Below are positions 41,716 to 53,700 of a stretch of DNA of 64,000 nt, piece by piece. The notes beneath the pieces were generated by a model. The model saw only the letters and a list, made by a program, of their open reading frames with translations. It did no database searches and was not told the origin of the DNA. Position 1 is the stretch's first letter. Every line of letters begins with the position of its first letter. Position numbers and translations under genes: made by a program. Source of the DNA: Siphonodentalium dalli (Eukaryota; Mollusca; Scaphopoda; Gadilida; Siphonodentaliidae); NCBI GenBank assembly GCA_032622095.1, contig CP136069.1, positions 119,774,126-119,838,125 on the forward strand, written 5' to 3'.

Positions 41716-44700
41716 GAGATACCCCAGGCCTGAGTATCTTCCCCCCCCACCCAGCACCTACATATGACAAAAATTAAACCGTATGATTTTATTGCTTAAT
41801 TTGCTTTATTTAGTCATGAAATGGCGAGAAATTAACTTTATATGAGCAAAATTTGATAGAGTAAGAATTTGGGGTGGGGGGGGGGGAGATACCCAGGCCT
41901 GAGTATCTTCCCCCCCCCCCCCCCCCCCCCCCACCCAGCACCTACATATGACAAAAATTAAATGATTTTATTGCTTAACTCTTTCAACGGATTCCACCTG
42001 GCGACGTTACGCCCATGACGTCGTCTCCCTACGGCGACGTTACCGCTGACGGCACTCCCCCAGCGCACCTGCTCCTCTGCTGACGTTATTAGCTTTTACT
42101 TATTTACCTCTGTGTACAGGTGTGTAAGTAATCTGTAAGTGTGGTGGTTCATACATAACATATGTTAAATAGTGTTGGGCCCTCGGTGGATGTAATCATG
42201 TAAGTAAATTGCATATTTTCTGTTGAAAACCCGCGTTTCTTCTTCACATATCGATTTGTGACAGAGATAGTCAAAACCTGGTATTTCGTCTTCACGTATC
42301 CATTTGTGACAGCGGTCCCCCATTTTACAAACAGTGTGAGAATCATCTTGTATTGGTAACCGTGACCACAAAGGTAGCATGTAAACGTGTAGAACGTATA
42401 ATAATACCAACTTGACAGGTACTTGGATCTGGAGCCGAGATGCCCGAGTTATTTTGTCTGCGGAAACCACGCAATGCGTGCACGAAATTCACCAGCTATT
42501 ATTTTTTCTTTAGAAATTATATATTTAGAAACATTTGCTTTAAATTAATTACTCTTGTATTGGTTTTTACACACACCAAACACACACACACACAAACAAT
42601 TAAAGCAAATAAATAAAAAATATATCCATCAATGCAAAATGGTTTCAAGTGTTGGTCGAAATGATTTTCGGGGACCTCGAACTACAACCGATTATTCCAT
42701 TCAAGCAAAGGCTCACACGATCTACCTGAAGTGGGAAGATGTTTTCTCAAATCATAGTTAGATTTAATAACTTTTATGTTGAAAATATATGAATATCAAC
42801 TTTAAATAATAACAATATTCTTAATCATTGGGAATAGCAAATAAATAAGTCATATCCAATTTTAATCATTGCGGAATGCAAATAAATAAGTCATATCCAA
42901 TTTTGTGTTTATCACCAGCTGATGATGTTTGCGCACGTGACCTCAAATTTATGTTGCGTTTTCGAAAAGTCGGCTTTTCGAGTGCGATGTGACGAGACCA
43001 ATAAAAAGCTGTGTATTTGCTTCAAATTATTTTAAAATAAATACAATAGTGCTAGTATGTGCTGGTGATGAATAAAAAGTATGATCGAAATTATGTTATA
43101 ATCCAGCAAGATAGCCGACAAAAAACAATCACCCTTCAGGGACCTCACCACAGGTGCGCGCGTGAGACCTTGACATTCATAAAATAAACAAGTTCTTGAA
43201 TTTTGTCTTTGAGGAGACATGCTGATTTTCGTCCAACTTCAAACAGTTTATTTACAAAATTGAAGATATTGAATGAGAGATCAGACTGAAGACGAGATCA
43301 ATGATTCTATATAAAGCATATCACTGCGGGATTTTCGTCGGGTCATTTATTGACTGAATGTGATCGTATTTAAATGACATTTGTAAGAACACACCGCGAA
43401 ATCGGAATACACGCACATGTTTTGCTGTCGGAATGTAGGTCAACATGACGGCTTTCGCAGATTGCGGAATGGTGCTATTGAAACGAACATTAAATTCATT
43501 TAACAATACTAATTTAAATAATCAAACAACGAATGCAATGAATTATACAAAAATCAAATGCTGTAAAATTAACAACTTGAAAGAACATGATTGTGACATA
43601 TGAATGATGTAGGCGGATCACACGTGGTCACGTCACGCATGATAAACATGCACAAAAGGTCAAACGTGCTTGTTCCAGTTATCGTCCAATCAGGTTAACA
43701 TGCCGATGCCGATCGAAAATCAGCCCAATTAAATTACCATGCTTTATTTTGTGATTTGAAGAGTGCAGAATCGTGGTCAAAATAATCCCGTCACAACAAT
43801 CCAAGTTCTCTAATGAATTGTATATTCAATGACTAATTGCATGATACTGCAACATTATCTACACACGGCATCTTCAGAAAGAGAATGATCGAGAGATAAT
43901 AACCATTAATTCTGTAAATCGTCGATAGATTGTAAGTTTTTTTCTCGAATCATTTGCGCTTTACATTTGATATCAAATAGCGTACGTATTAAACAAGGAA
44001 TGCAATATAATATAAACATTAGAATAATTAGGGCCTATAATAATGTTAGTATATACTATTATTGCATGGCTTCCAGAAAATAATGTATTGCTAGCTATAT
44101 GTTAATCACATGTATATATTCTTCATTTTGAAGTCCCAATTGAAATTCTGTAAAAATAACAATATCAGATATAATAAATACCGGTCCCGTCAGGTGCCGT
44201 AAATTAAAAAAAATCACCGTGACAGAATGATCAGTTTCACTGTATATGATTCACATATATAGCTAGAATTGTAACTTGATGTCAAAAACATGATATATTT
44301 TTCTTCGTGAATATTCCGAGTTTAATCGTAATATCCACGAAGAAAAAATACCATGATAAACATTTTATCTATTTGTATTTCATTTTGTTCATTTATATAA
44401 GAGGAATTAACTGCTATAACGTATGCCATATTAGTTCTCATAGACAGGTTGGTGATGACCCATATAGTATGCTATATAACCTATAGGTTTCCAAAAGTGT
44501 GACAAAGCTACACAGAGTGGGAAAATTGCAATGAAGCTGCCAATTAAATTCAATCAAAACTTGTATAGTAATACATGCTCATTTTAAATATATATATATG
44601 AATGCTCGGTTTACGACCTATATATACTGGTCATTATAAAAGATGCAGTTTGGCCACGTGATATGGAAATCGACGTAAGCAAAAGTATAGGAGTGATAAA

Positions 44701-47700
44701 GGAGAAAGTGACGGCACAAGTAGAGGTAAATGTAGAAAAGGGAATGGGAAATATATATATATATACCCCCCCCCCCCACCTGGTCAACTTTGTCGCAGTT
44801 TTGGGAACGTGGATGTTATATATATTTCCGACATGTCAGGTGAGTCGTAGTTTGGAATGGCACACTTTAGTGGGATGGATTAATCTCGGAAGTGTTGCAG
44901 ACTATTCACGTTCAGTTCAGTTCAATTAATAATTATTTACGCTTAAGAGCAATTAGTTGTGCCTTAGTGTAAAAACATTGCACTTAAGCGCAAATACTTG
45001 CACTTAAGCACAACCATTTGTGCTCGATCTTAAGCGCAAATAACTGTGCTTAAACACAATTAATTGCGCTTAACTGCAGATAATTATTAAAAGTGAATTT
45101 GGCCTCTCATATACATAACCATGCATTTGTGCATTTACATTTATGCTTGTTGTCCGAGATAAACCCTCCCCACACATGATTCAGCGATCTAGTTTCAAGC
45201 CTGCAAATTGCGTGTCTGTCATTTGCAGAATGAGGTCCCCAGAGTGTGAATTTAGTGACGCTATCCCGCACAGCGGGCTAGCATCACCAAATTCACCCTC
45301 TGGAGATCTCATTCTGCTTAGGCCTCATCTTCAGGGAAGTATCTATAGTCTCAAATTAACATTGTTTTTAGTTACAGTTTCCCTTCTGAGAAGTTTCTAT
45401 GTCCCCTAATTTGCAACAGATAAAATGCATAACCGAGGTGCCCAATGGGTGAACATCACCAACTTCAACTGGGAAACTTCAATCTGCACCTAGGTCTACC
45501 ATAGCACTTGAGGCTCTAAGCAGAATGAGGTTCCCATAGGGTGAATTTGATGATGCTAGCCCGCTGTGCGGGATAGCATCACTAAATTCACCCTCTGGGG
45601 ACCTCATTCTGCAAATGACAGACCCGTTATTTGCAGGCTTGTCTAGTTTGCATAACTAGCGCCAATATTCCACTTTGGTGTGGAAATCTTCCCAACACTT
45701 TCTCCCCTGCTTGATGCACAGGTGATTTTTGCATAAACTACACATATATATAGTTTTCACAAGTTTGTGAGGATTCTGACGATATTGCCTACAACCATTT
45801 TGCTTCATCCAATGCGCATGTTTGCGGCGGCATAACGGTGCAAGTGTTGTTACCTGTGCCCTCAGTGGTGGGAAAGTGATTTCCAGGGAGCAACCTGACT
45901 TCAGAACGGGTGATATCTGATAACCTTGCCTTTGGTTGAACCCTGTTGTTCCCAATAAGGCCAAGCACAAGTTCATCTTTGAACTCGAGCAAATCACGTT
46001 TGCGTTTCTTTTCAGGGAAATGGTTCCTTTCGTTTCCTTCCAGAATGAATGCATTAGCCACTGCCCATTGGATTACCTTATATACAACTTTCTTGTACCA
46101 CTTATAGCACTTCCGGCTTTTGCTCATAATCGAATTCTGATCGCAACGATCAACGCCTCCCATATACGCATTATAATCCTTGACCAACTGTGGGCATGGC
46201 AGTTGTGTCTTGGATCCATCCTTCTCCCGTCGATCCACAGAAACATCATTCACTCTAACATGGATGCTGCTGATAAAATAAATTGGTTTCCGATCTTGCC
46301 ATACAGCAACACACAACTCTCCATCGTCGGAGAACCGAACATCATATTCACCTCTCTTCATTTCTGATTTACCTTTAACGATGTCGGCAGGAACCAGTTT
46401 CCTTCGGGGCTGCAATGTGCCGCAGAAATAAATCCCCTTCATATTTAGGTTGTGGGCTAAAATGGGGCTGCTGTACAGTCTGTCACAATAAAGATGGTGA
46501 CCTCTGCCCTCCATACCTCTCATTAAGTTAATAACAACGGCCCCAGTTTGGCCCACAACGGGAACCAATGATGAGTATACTGGGTTACTGTTCTTTCCTG
46601 TATAAATATCGAACGCATAGTTGTACCCCGACTTTGACTCCGCCAACACATAAACCTTTATACCCCACTTGGTCGGCTTATCCTTCAAATACTGCTTCAT
46701 ACCAAGTCTTCCTTTAAAGGGAATCATGGCCTCGTCGATTGATATCTCCCTATCGCAGGTGTACAGTTCACGAAACTTGGTATTCATGTGATTTATAAAG
46801 GGAGATATCTTTGAAAGTTTGGTTGACGATTGGTTCTCTGGGTCGGAGAAATAGATATATTTGTTTATTGCCCTGTATCGTTTCTCTGAGAATACTTCCC
46901 ATATACCTGGCGTGTGTGTCGGCCAATTGTCGGGCTTACGTCGAAACAACCTTTCAACTCTGGGAACAAGCATCAGTTCGTTGGTAATTATTTGCATTGC
47001 TATAAAAGCTTTAATTTCTGTCACATCTACCGGGCTCCACTCTTTATTAACATTTGTCCGCTGTTTTATCTCCGCGTTCTTATTCGTCCACTCGACTATA
47101 TTGTTCAAAATTTCATCGTCCAAGTATTTACTCACATAATATAATGCTGGTTTTATTTCATATTCATCTGAGTCCCTATCAATCTGACAGGTGGGGCCTG
47201 GGTTCTCAACTTTGAAATCCGTTATACTCGGAGGGTCAGTTCTCATTGTTTTTTTCCATTTTATTCCCTCCACAGAAGACGCCCCCGTTGGGAAGAACCC
47301 ATAAAAATCGTCCTCAAATTCGTCTGAATCGAAATTTACATCGCTCCCAAAATCGAAGTCTGACTCGGACGATTCGTCAGACAAACAATCTGAGTCCGAA
47401 CTATAAACGTCATCGATATCCAGGCGAGCCCTTTTACTTTTAGATTTACTCATGTTTACAATTACACTCGATCACATTGTGCGACTTTAACTAAAACATT
47501 GACAAATTAACGTCAGACAGTCAGTTTGGGCTGGAATAGCATTTCGCTGAGCAGCATGCACTCTTCCGAAGAAAACAATCATTTTTTCCGACTTTCAAAA
47601 CAAAGAACCAGAATATATATATATTCTCTGCGGGATTAATACATAAATTATTATAATTAATACCTATCGCGTGTATATTTGAAAGCAGTTAGCGCCAAAG

Positions 47701-50700
47701 AGAAAGTACGTCTATTTTAATCACTACCGGGAAAACCCCGCCTAGTTTTTGTTTTGTTTACGTCGAACAATGAATGTTCCATTTTCAAGGTTATTTGAAT
47801 AAAACATGGGATTGCATGAAGGATAATAACACAAATAAGCAAACATACAAACACAAATGTATAAAAACTTTATTTCAGATTATATTTCATGAAACATGCA
47901 TTAATATTTTCGATTAAATTGATTTGTAATACGACCCTGCCTAACTATGCTTAAAAGCCATGTCCTGATTGGCCAGTGGCCCGAGTTACCATGGCTATCT
48001 CGTTCCAGTTTTGTGGTACAATTCTACTTTTTCCAATTGTACCACGAAAAAAATCGGTTTATTCATATCGCCGCACGCGACTTTTCCCGTCTTTTCTAAC
48101 TCCGCGCAAACGGGGCATCAACGGAGTACACCCGCACCCGTAACCCTTTGAATTATTTTGCTACATCTTGACAATCTTGCCAATTTCTAGCGATTTTTCG
48201 CTTGAAACCAGTTTGGTTGCCAATGAATATGGTCCAAATGATGTTATTATATACTGATATACGTTACGACCAAAGAAAGTTACTTAATAAGTATATTAAA
48301 TGACAAAATAAATCCATGGGGCCGGGCTGTGCATTCGTCGATTCGAATCTCGATCATATTCGATATTTCGGAATCAAGTTGAAAATGAAAGCGCTTGTTC
48401 ACCAGTACAGAAGGGGAATAAGATTAGTTTAGTAAACTAGTTCATTTAGATCGCTTTGTGTAAGGAAAATGGTCCATAGTCGATGATAATATTCATGTTG
48501 TCCCAACAACGTTCAACACAGAAATGACAGCAATCGTATTTCCTGTACAATTTAAATGAAAGGCACGGGCGCCGCTGAAAACACATCGTTTTTTAGCCAA
48601 TCACAACGATTATTTACGCAAACAAATTACTAGAGTACTCCATGCAAAGAATCGAGTACGCCCAATACGAATTACACCACGAAATGTTTTCTCACCTGAG
48701 ACCGAAAAAGCGCAGTATTTCGTTGACTATTCAGTCGAATTGTGACCATAAACTTTCAGTCGTATTACAAAAGAAATAAATACACGGTGTATCGGTGTGT
48801 ATGGTCAAGTTGTACCACAAAAAACTGATTGTAGGACTCCGCTACGCGTCGTCCTACAATCAGTTTTTTGTGGTACAACTTGACCATACACACCTCTACA
48901 CCGTGTATTTATTTCTTAAATAGATCTTGAGAAATGCGTCGTCGCAACAAAAGTCAGGTCTCAGTCCCGGTATTCCGGGAATCGCCGTACAGGGAGTGTA
49001 TGACGTCGTCCCGGTATTCCGGGAATCGCCGTGCAGGGAGTACGTTACGTAATCCCGGTATTCCGGGAATAACCGTTGAAAGAGTTAATTTGCCATTTCA
49101 TAACTATATAAAGCAAATTAAGCAATAAAATCATACGTTTAATTTTTGTCATATGTAGGTGCTGGGTGGGGGGGGGGGGGGGGGGGGGGGGAGATACTCA
49201 GGCCTGGGTATCTTCCCCACCCCAAATTCTTACTCTTATCAAATTTTGCTCACATAAAGTTAATTTCTCGCCATTTCATGACTATATATTAAGCAAATAA
49301 ACAATAAAATCATATGTTTAATTTTTGTCATATGTAGGTGCTGGGTGGGGGGGGGGGGGGGAAGATACTAAGGCCTGGGTGGGGGGAAGATACTCAGGCC
49401 TGGGTATCTCCCCCCCCCCCCCCCCCCCCACCCCAAATTCTTACTCTATCAAATTTTGCTAATATAAAGTTAATTTCTCGCCATTTCATGACTATATAAA
49501 GCAAATTAAGCAATAAAATCATACGTTTAATTTTTGTCATATGTAGGCGCTGGGTGGGGGGGAAGATACTCAGGCCTGGGTATCTCCCCCCCACCCCAAA
49601 TTCTTACTCGATCAAATTTTGCAGATATAAAGTTAATTTCTCGCCATTTCACGACTATATAAAGCAAATTAAGCAATAAAATCATACGTTTAATGTTTGT
49701 CATATGTAGGTGCTGGGTGGGGGGGAAGATACTCGGGCCTGGGTATCTTCCCCCCCACCCCAAATTCTTACTCTATCAAATTTAGCTCATATAAAGTTAA
49801 TTTCTCGCCATTTCATGACTATATAAAGCAAATTAAGCAATAAAATCATACGTTTAATTTTTTCATATGTAGGTGCTGGGTGGGGGGAAGATACTCAGGC
49901 CTGGGTATCTTCCCCCCCCCCCCCACCCCAAATTCTTACTCTATTAAATTTTGCTCATATAAAGTTAATTTCTCGCCATTTCATAACTATATAAAGCAAA
50001 TTAAGCAATAAAATCATACGTTTAATTTTTGTCATATGTAGGTGGTGGGTGGGGGGGAAGATACTCAGGCCTGGGTATCATCCCCCCCCCACCCAAAATT
50101 TTTACTCTATAAAATTTTGCTCATATAAAGTTAATTTCTCGCCATTTCATGACTATATAAAGCAAATTAAACGATAGAATCATAAGGTAATATTTTGACA
50201 TATTTATGCTATTATTGGGTTAAGTTAAACTTCAAAATAACCACCAAAAAAAAAAAATTAATAGTTTTCTCGGCATTTCTTACCATAATAATATAAAACA
50301 AGTGCACCGCTGGGCGGAGGTAACGCCCCCGACTGTACAATCAGAGAAACTTTCTGGTTAAGCGCTATAAAAATGCCAGATGTTGTTCTATATTAGCTTC
50401 AAATTTGGTCTGGTGCCACAAAAATAGAAGGAAAACTGAATTTTCTAAAAAAAAAACTGAATTTTTTAAGTCGAAAAAGGGTCATAACTCTCACAAAAAT
50501 TATCCGATTGAACCGAAATTTTACCTTGACCTGTATTGCGATATTGGTAATACACAAAAATACGGGTTTTGCAAATAAACAATCCAAAATCAAGTTATCT
50601 GGAAACCAAAAAAAGTAGCAGAAAACCTGAATTTTCTAAGTCCAAAAAGGGGCATAACTCTGGAAAAAATGGGCGGACGAAACCGCAGTTATGGGGAAAT

Positions 50701-53700
50701 CTTGTCCCCCCGGCTGGTCTATTAGCATACCAAAGATCAACTGAATTGAGTTAGCGAAACCAAAGTTACGAGTTGAAACGTACGTACGGACGGAAGGACG
50801 GACGGAAGGACGGAAGGACGGAAGGACGGACGGAAGGACGGACGGAAGGACGGACGGAAGGACGGACGGACGGAGGGCTCCACTATATACCCCCAAATCT
50901 CCATCGGAGATCGGGGGCATAATAAGTGAGGGAAAAAAATGTACGAGTGGGGGGGAAGATACCCAGGGTGGGGGGGGAAGATACCCCGGGGTATGTTCCC
51001 CCGCAGGGGAAGATACCCCGGGGGGAAGATATCGTGTTACACCGGGTTTAAGTAAACATACTCATCCGTTTCCTATTCATACAAATTAGGTTCTTATTTT
51101 GAGCGTGATCGCGGTGATGCAATGTCGCGACATTGGAACGTTTCGGACACGGAATTCGAAGCCCTGTCAAAGTACATTAAAGTCCCATTGTAAATGGATT
51201 AAAAAGAGCACACACATGCTGGATTGTAAGTGATAAAAACCAATTAGCTGACAGGCCTATCAGTATCTTAAGCGCCCATGTGGTCGTTCACAGCTTGTTT
51301 CTCTTTGTTTGCGGTCTTTACATTGATTGAATTACATAATTAACTGTAATGGCCTCTCGATTAACTGGCATGTGTACATAGTTTCACTGGCGTGGTTAAC
51401 ATGTTATTGCATATTTCTATGTTTATAACCAGTGGTCTATCAAAATCTTATGTTATTAGAGGGTAGAAATTAACATATAATACAGTGTAAATGGTTTGGT
51501 GCAGGAACATTTTATGGTTGTAAACGGGATATGTTTTTATCCGTTATGTTAATAAGTGGGATCGTCTGTATATCCACCGCTCAGTTGGCCTATGGCTCAA
51601 CTCGAAAGAAGAGTAAAAAGTGCAAATTTGTATACAGAAGCACAGCGATGGTAATGAGCTTGTGTATATAAAAATAGTTCCATTTTTCAGAGATTGGTTG
51701 AGGGATAAAGGGGCTAACATCATAATATGTTTAAAAAAAAAAGTAATTTATTACATATTACAATTTTTTCAACCTAAAGAACGGTTTTATCTCATCTAGT
51801 TAACAAATCTAGAACCGAATCACTTTTAATTTTAGCGTGGATGGATACAAGTGAGATATCAATATTACTATTATTTCGTACTGATTATAATTGTTTAAAA
51901 TGCGAATAAAAATTATGCATGTGCGGGATTTCGGGACCATGAGCGCAGCCTTTAAAAAAAGAAATTTATTTTGTGGTGTGCACCTTATAAAAGTATACAA
52001 TGCAATGGTTAATTATTCATTTGGAGTGGTGTTTTTGATAATAGCAGTGAAGAAGACATTAAATTCCTACTCATTCATTTAGAGGAAATGTTCAGATAAT
52101 AAGTTCAACAAATGGGCATTCACTGAACTTATATATCTGAACATTCCCCAAGTGAACTACTTGTCACTGGGTACTTATAGTCATGAAAAATGTTGAAGAC
52201 TGCTGTTAAACACAAAAAATGAAAAGGATGAAACTTTGTCACATATAACTCCAGCTACTGAATAGAATTGTATCAGAAAGAGCAGAAAGTCAGTAATGAA
52301 ACATGTTCTAAGCAGATTGCTTACATCTGATAACACAGATAATGATCAAACGTTTTGCCCCTAACATTTAGATTGCATTAACATGTCCAGTTACTCTCAC
52401 CTGAACATTTAGATTGCATTAACATGTCCAGTTACTATCACCTAAACATTTAGATTGCATTAACATGTCCAGTTACTCTCACCTGAACATTTAGATTGCA
52501 TTAACATGTCCAGTTACTCTCACCTGAACATTTAGATTGCATTAACATGTCCAGTTACTCTCACCTGAACATTTAGATTGCATTAACATGTCCAGTTACT
52601 CTCACCTGAACATTTAGATTGCATTAACATGTCCAGTTACTATCACCTGAACATTTAGATTGCATTAACATGTCCAGTTACTCTCACCTGAACATTTAGA
52701 TTGCATTAACATGTCCAGTTACTCACACCTGAACATTTAGATTGCATTAACATGTCCAGTTACTCTCACCTGAACATTTAGATTGCATTAACATGTCCAG
52801 TTACTATCACCTGAACATTTAGATTGCATTAACATGTCCAGTTACTCTCACCTGAACATTTAGATTGCATTAACATGTCCAGTTACTCTCACCTGAACAT
52901 TTAGATTGCATTAACATGTCCAGTTACTCTCACCTGAACATTTAGATTGCATTAACATGTCCAGTTACTCTCACCTGAACATTTAGATTGCATTAACATG
53001 TCCAGTTACTCTCACCTGAACATTTAGATTGCACTAACATGTCCAGTTACTCTCACCTGGCATTGGTTACATTGTTTGCCGGTAACATTTGGCTTACAGT
53101 TACATGTCCCATTATTTGGATCACAGGATCTTGTACCGCAAGGATCACATATACATTCTAAAAGATAGAAATGGAAATTTAGTACACAAAAAACACAAGC
53201 TTGATGGATAAACAGTCATTAAAGAAGTTTGTGAAAAACTCTGCTGTAGTGTTTGAATATGTATAATAAATACTCCTGCACAACGTAGCTATTTTTAAAT
53301 ACATGATATCCAAAATGGCAAAACAATATATACAAATTATATGCAGGCAATATGGTTGGCTGAATCATACCTATATATTTGTATCATATTAGCGATAAAT
53401 TTGTTCTGTTTGAGGGACCGAATAATTAAATTGTTTTGCATAGTTCATATAGTTGATCATCATTGAGAAGTCATTCTGAAGCGAAAATTGGACTAACTTG
53501 TGTTGTGTGGGATAATCTATGAATGAACAATAGATTTCAGTAAAAATTATCTCACTAATCCTCCAGTAATAAATGCACAAAAAGTTACATCAATGTAAGA
53601 AATGAATGTACTTTGTTTCTATGTTTAAATATGGTCTATCTCTCCTATAACATGTTTTATATAGTTTCTGGGTATAAAATAATAAATATGAATCGAAGAC

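Larger units (their letters stand above)
41975..49088 (-). mobile_element. Autonomous-type piggyBac element, 7.1 kb
   Basis: Flanked by TTAA (41,975-41,978 and 49,085-49,088) with inverted ends CTCTTTCAACGG. CTCCCT-ACGGCGA and ATGACGTCGTC words recur near both ends; the right end has three 44-bp subterminal repeats (starts 48,965, 49,009, 49,053) with the palindrome TCCCGGTATTCCGGGA. It encodes a transposase (45,656-47,453). It sits at the centre of the foldback element, whose arms are continuous across the TTAA. Confidence 0.9.

Noticed and set aside
42165-42470. 101-codon minus frame in the piggyBac left part as an accessory gene
   Set aside because: No recognisable domain, no start context and no neighbour support.
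52360-53056. Regular 41-bp repeats as a CRISPR-like array
   Set aside because: There are no unique spacers; the units are directly contiguous, and the DNA is from an animal.
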